NCBI GenBank assembly: GCA_900752305.1
Contig: CAADUV010000286.1
Span: 1-6,494 of the forward strand
Source: an uncultured Oscillospiraceae bacterium
Lineage (GTDB): Bacteria > Bacillota > Clostridia > Oscillospirales > Oscillospiraceae
Length of the DNA: 6,494 nt
Direction of reading: 5' to 3'
The notes beneath the pieces were generated by a model, which was given only the letters and a program-made list of their open reading frames with translations, was not told the origin of the DNA and ran no database searches. A program made the position numbers and the translations under genes. Of the stretch, positions 4,187 to 6,494 are shown in pieces (the stretch's first letter is position 1; each line of letters starts with the position of its first letter).

Positions 4187-5197
4187 ATGAAAAAGATACT
4201 GCTGCTGGGCACGGGAGGCACCATCGCCTCCAAGCAGACCGAGGACGGGCTGCAGCCCGCGCTGACGGCGCCGGAGATTTTGGAGTATGTGCCGGGGGTG
4301 GAGCGCTACTGCGACATTGACGTGAAGCAGGTGTGCAACATCGACTCCACCAATATGTCCCCGGAAATTTGGTCCCAGATCGTCCGCGCCATCGAGGCCA
4401 ACTACGACCACTACAACGGCTTCGTCATCACCCACGGCACCGACACCATGGCCTACACCTCCGCCGCCCTGAGCTACATGATCCAAAATTCCCGGAAGCC
4501 CATCGTCATCACCGGCTCCCAGATGCCCATCAACACCGACAGCACCGATGCCAAGGTGAACCTGCGGGACAGCATCTACTACGCCTGCGACGACTATTCC
4601 GAGAACGTCTCCCTGGTCTTTGACGGCAGCGTCATCGCCGGCACCCGTGCCAAGAAGATGATGGCCCGCTCCTTCAACGCCTTCTACAGCGTCAACTTCC
4701 CCGTGCTGGCCCGCATCCAGGACGAGCACATCATCCGCTACCTGCCCTACGACCCCATCCGGGAACCCCTCCGGTTCCAGCGGGAGGTCAGCGACAGCAT
4801 CTGCGTCATGAAGCTCATCCCCGGCTCCCGTCCGGAGCTGCTGGCCTATCTGTTCGAGCACTACGACTGCATCGTCATCGAGAGCTTCGGCGTAGGCGGC
4901 ATCCCAGCCAAGATGCTGGAACAGTTTTATGCGGAGATGGAGAAGTGGGCGTCCAAGGGGAAGTTCATCGTCATGACCACCCAGGTGGTCAACGAAGGCT
5001 CCAACATGGAGATCTACCAGGTGGGACAGCGGGTGAAGAAGGAGTTCAAGCTGCTGGAATCCTACGACATGACCCTGGAGGCCACCCTGACCAAGCTGAT
5101 GTACCTGATGAAGCGGTTCGAGGGGGACTATGACGCCATCCGGCGGCATTTCTACCGGGAGATCAACCACGACATCCTGTGCGCCTTCGAGTCCTGA
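4187..5197 (+). CDS. ansA: L-asparaginase, type I, cytoplasmic
   Basis: Hydrolyses L-asparagine to aspartate and ammonia. The protein has 336 residues, the family's normal length. The N-terminal signature GTGGTIAS (8-15) carries nucleophile T12; the second signature THGTDTMAYTS carries T85-D86; S54 in the NIDSTNMSPE segment and K156 in the AGTRAKKM segment fit the remaining active-site positions. No signal peptide is present, so it is the cytoplasmic (AnsA) kind rather than the secreted type II form. ATG 4187 was chosen over an in-frame ATG at 4079 because the catalytic signature normally begins within ten residues of the start and GGGAG (4175-4179) lies 7 bases upstream. Codons are strongly C/G-ending, unlike the redox cassette. 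It forms a single-gene unit with its own promoter and terminator. Glutaminase side activity is possible. Confidence 0.95.
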   Translation: MKKILLLGTGGTIASKQTEDGLQPALTAPEILEYVPGVERYCDIDVKQVCNIDSTNMSPEIWSQIVRAIEANYDHYNGFVITHGTDTMAYTSAALSYMIQNSRKPIVITGSQMPINTDSTDAKVNLRDSIYYACDDYSENVSLVFDGSVIAGTRAKKMMARSFNAFYSVNFPVLARIQDEHIIRYLPYDPIREPLRFQREVSDSICVMKLIPGSRPELLAYLFEHYDCIVIESFGVGGIPAKMLEQFYAEMEKWASKGKFIVMTTQVVNEGSNMEIYQVGQRVKKEFKLLESYDMTLEATLTKLMYLMKRFEGDYDAIRRHFYREINHDILCAFES

Positions 5198-5214
5198 ACG
5201 AAAGCGAGCAAAAA

Positions 5215-5246
5215 CCCCCTGTGCCGGAGCGTGCGCAGGGGGTTTT
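5215..5246 (+). terminator. Intrinsic terminator of the asparaginase gene
   Basis: CCCCCTGTGC (5215-5224) and GCGCAGGGGG (5233-5242) pair over 10 positions with one G-T wobble and an 8-base loop, followed by TTTT and preceded by AAAA. It starts 17 bases after the stop codon. Confidence 0.9.
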
Positions 5247-5347
5247 GTGCGTGGTTGGTGTGCGCCGGTGGCGTACGATTGGGCGAAATGGTGACAGAAT
5301 GAGGACAAAATGTGGCATTTTTCGGGGAAAAGGAGACTTTCCGTTCC

Positions 5348-5376
5348 TTGACAATTCATGGGGAAGGGGATAGAAT
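5348..5376 (+). promoter_or_regulatory. Promoter of the threonine ammonia-lyase gene
   Basis: Perfect -35 TTGACA (5348-5353), 17 bases, and TAGAAT (5371-5376, five of six). Transcription should start near 5383, leaving a leader of about 58 bases. That is too short for a T-box, and no T-box motif is present. Confidence 0.8.
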
Positions 5377-5440
5377 AGAACAATCCGTATCGAGACAAAC
5401 CGGCGGAAAATCACTATATTATGGAAGAAGATGAACCCCA

Positions 5441-6494
5441 ATGATGAGACTGGATGATTTCAAAGCGGCACGTAACGTCCTCAAAGGCATTTTGAACGAC
5501 ACGGGCCTCATTTACTCCCAATTTTTCTCCAAGGCCACCGGCAATTACGTCTACCTGAAGCCGGAGAATATGCAGGTCACGGGTGCCTACAAGATTCGCG
5601 GCGCGTATTACACCATCAGCACCCTGTCCGAGGAGGAGAAAGCCGCCGGTCTCATTACCGCCTCCGCCGGCAACCATGCCCAGGGCGTGGCCTATGCCGC
5701 CAAGCACGCCAACGTCCCCGCCACCATCGTCATGCCCACCACCACGCCCCTCATCAAGGTGAACAACACCAAGAACTACGGCGCCAACGTAGTTCTCCAC
5801 GGCGCCACCTTCGACGACGCGGCAGAGGAAGCGGCACGGCGGAGTAAAGAGGACGGCCTGACCTACATCCACCCCTTCAACGACCTGCGGGTGGCCACCG
5901 GTCAGGGCACCATCTCCTATGAGATCTTCAGCAACCTCCCTGACGTGGACATCATCCTCGTCCCCATCGGCGGTGGCGGCCTGGCAAGCGGCGTGTCCAC
6001 CCTGGCAAAGCTCCTCAACCCCAACGTGAAGGTCATCGGCGTGGAACCCACCGGTGCGGCCAGCATGAAGGCCAGCCTGGAGGCGGGGCACATCGTCACC
6101 CTGCCCACCGTGGACACCATTGCCGACGGCGTAGCCGTCAAAACTCCCGGCGACCAGGTGTTCCCCTACATCCAGGAGAACCTGGACGACATCATCACCA
6201 TCAACGACGACGAGCTGGTCTCCGCCTTCCTGGACATGACCGAGACCCACAAGATGATCGTGGAGAACGCAGGTCTCCTCACCGTGGCCGCCCTGTACCA
6301 CTTGGACTGCAAGAACCAGAACGTGGTGCCCATCCTCACCGGCGGCAACATGGACATCATCACCATGTCCTCCCTCATTCAGAACGGCCTCATCAACCGC
6401 GGCCGTGTCTTCACCTTCTCCGTCCAGCTCCCCGACCGACCCGGCGAGCTGCTCCAGGTGGCCAGCATCGTGGCCAAGGAGCGGGGGAACATCA
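5441..6494 (+). CDS. ilvA: Threonine ammonia-lyase with ACT domain (C-terminus cut off)
   Basis: PLP enzyme that deaminates L-threonine to 2-oxobutanoate and ammonia, feeding isoleucine synthesis or threonine fermentation. The first 351 residues are present. The PLP lysine is K51 in TGAYKIRGA (Ala-Tyr replaces the more common Ser-Phe before the lysine); SAGNHAQG lies at 75-82; the glycine loop binding the PLP phosphate is GGGG at 177-180; TGGN near residues 305-308 closes the fold. From about residue 322 (RVFTFSVQLPDRPGELL) an ACT regulatory domain begins and continues past the window, so the whole protein is probably about 400 residues. ATG 5441 or the adjacent ATG 5444 is the start, with a weak GGAAGAAG (5423-5430) before it. 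The single-ACT short form does not by itself separate biosynthetic IlvA from catabolic TdcB-like enzymes. Codon use matches the asparaginase gene. Confidence 0.94.
   Translation, partial: MMRLDDFKAARNVLKGILNDTGLIYSQFFSKATGNYVYLKPENMQVTGAYKIRGAYYTISTLSEEEKAAGLITASAGNHAQGVAYAAKHANVPATIVMPTTTPLIKVNNTKNYGANVVLHGATFDDAAEEAARRSKEDGLTYIHPFNDLRVATGQGTISYEIFSNLPDVDIILVPIGGGGLASGVSTLAKLLNPNVKVIGVEPTGAASMKASLEAGHIVTLPTVDTIADGVAVKTPGDQVFPYIQENLDDIITINDDELVSAFLDMTETHKMIVENAGLLTVAALYHLDCKNQNVVPILTGGNMDIITMSSLIQNGLINRGRVFTFSVQLPDRPGELLQVASIVAKERGNI

Noticed and set aside
4133..5398. Minus-strand 421-codon frame opposite the asparaginase gene
   Set aside because: It is a shadow of C/G-rich third codon positions. 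The product is a low-complexity Val/Asp/Gly/His string, and the plus strand carries clear asparaginase motifs.
5247..5440. T-box or other riboswitch before the threonine lyase gene
   Set aside because: No T-box signature is present, and the strong promoter at 5348-5376 leaves a leader of only about 58 bases.
5414..6301. Minus-strand 295-codon frame opposite the threonine lyase gene
   Set aside because: Same codon-bias shadow; the plus strand encodes an intact PLP enzyme.

Overview
The window looks like the chromosome of a moderately high-GC anaerobic gut Firmicute of class Clostridia, most likely Oscillospiraceae/Ruminococcaceae. The reasons are AGGAGG-type ribosome sites, -35/-10 promoters, a polyferredoxin/CXXC-peptide/TlpA lipoprotein module typical of clostridia, and hairpin-rich spacer DNA beside a tRNA. 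The placement is inferred from style; no species marker is present.

Left third (1-3235): a divergent redox cassette. On the minus strand, an OmpR-family response regulator (397-1074) overlaps by 4 bases a membrane histidine kinase that runs off the left edge (400-1). On the plus strand, three tightly packed genes encode a 50-residue membrane peptide with a C-terminal CXXC (1217-1369), a multi-Cys membrane 4Fe-4S protein (1353-2297) and a thioredoxin-fold lipoprotein (2294-3235). Together they look like a relay carrying electrons from cytoplasmic iron-sulfur clusters across the membrane to an extracellular thioredoxin, controlled by the divergent two-component system. A striking inverted repeat (1145-1176) sits between the two promoters.

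Middle (3236-4186): no protein gene. It holds tRNA-Ala(CGC) with its promoter and terminator, a run of five tiled hairpins (3560-3669), and a self-contained non-coding transcription unit. That unit has a near-consensus promoter (3739-3767), four copies of a 30-base repeat separated by three unrelated 34-37-base spacers (3793-4017), and an intrinsic terminator immediately after (4017-4047). It resembles a very small CRISPR array or a repeat-built regulatory RNA. No cas gene is visible, and this is the most unusual element in the window.

Right third (4187-6494): housekeeping amino-acid catabolism in strongly C/G-ending codons. A cytoplasmic type I L-asparaginase (4187-5197) has its own promoter and terminator. 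A threonine ammonia-lyase with the start of an ACT domain (5441-6494) has its own strong promoter and runs off the right edge. Both release ammonia from amino acids, but they are separate transcription units.
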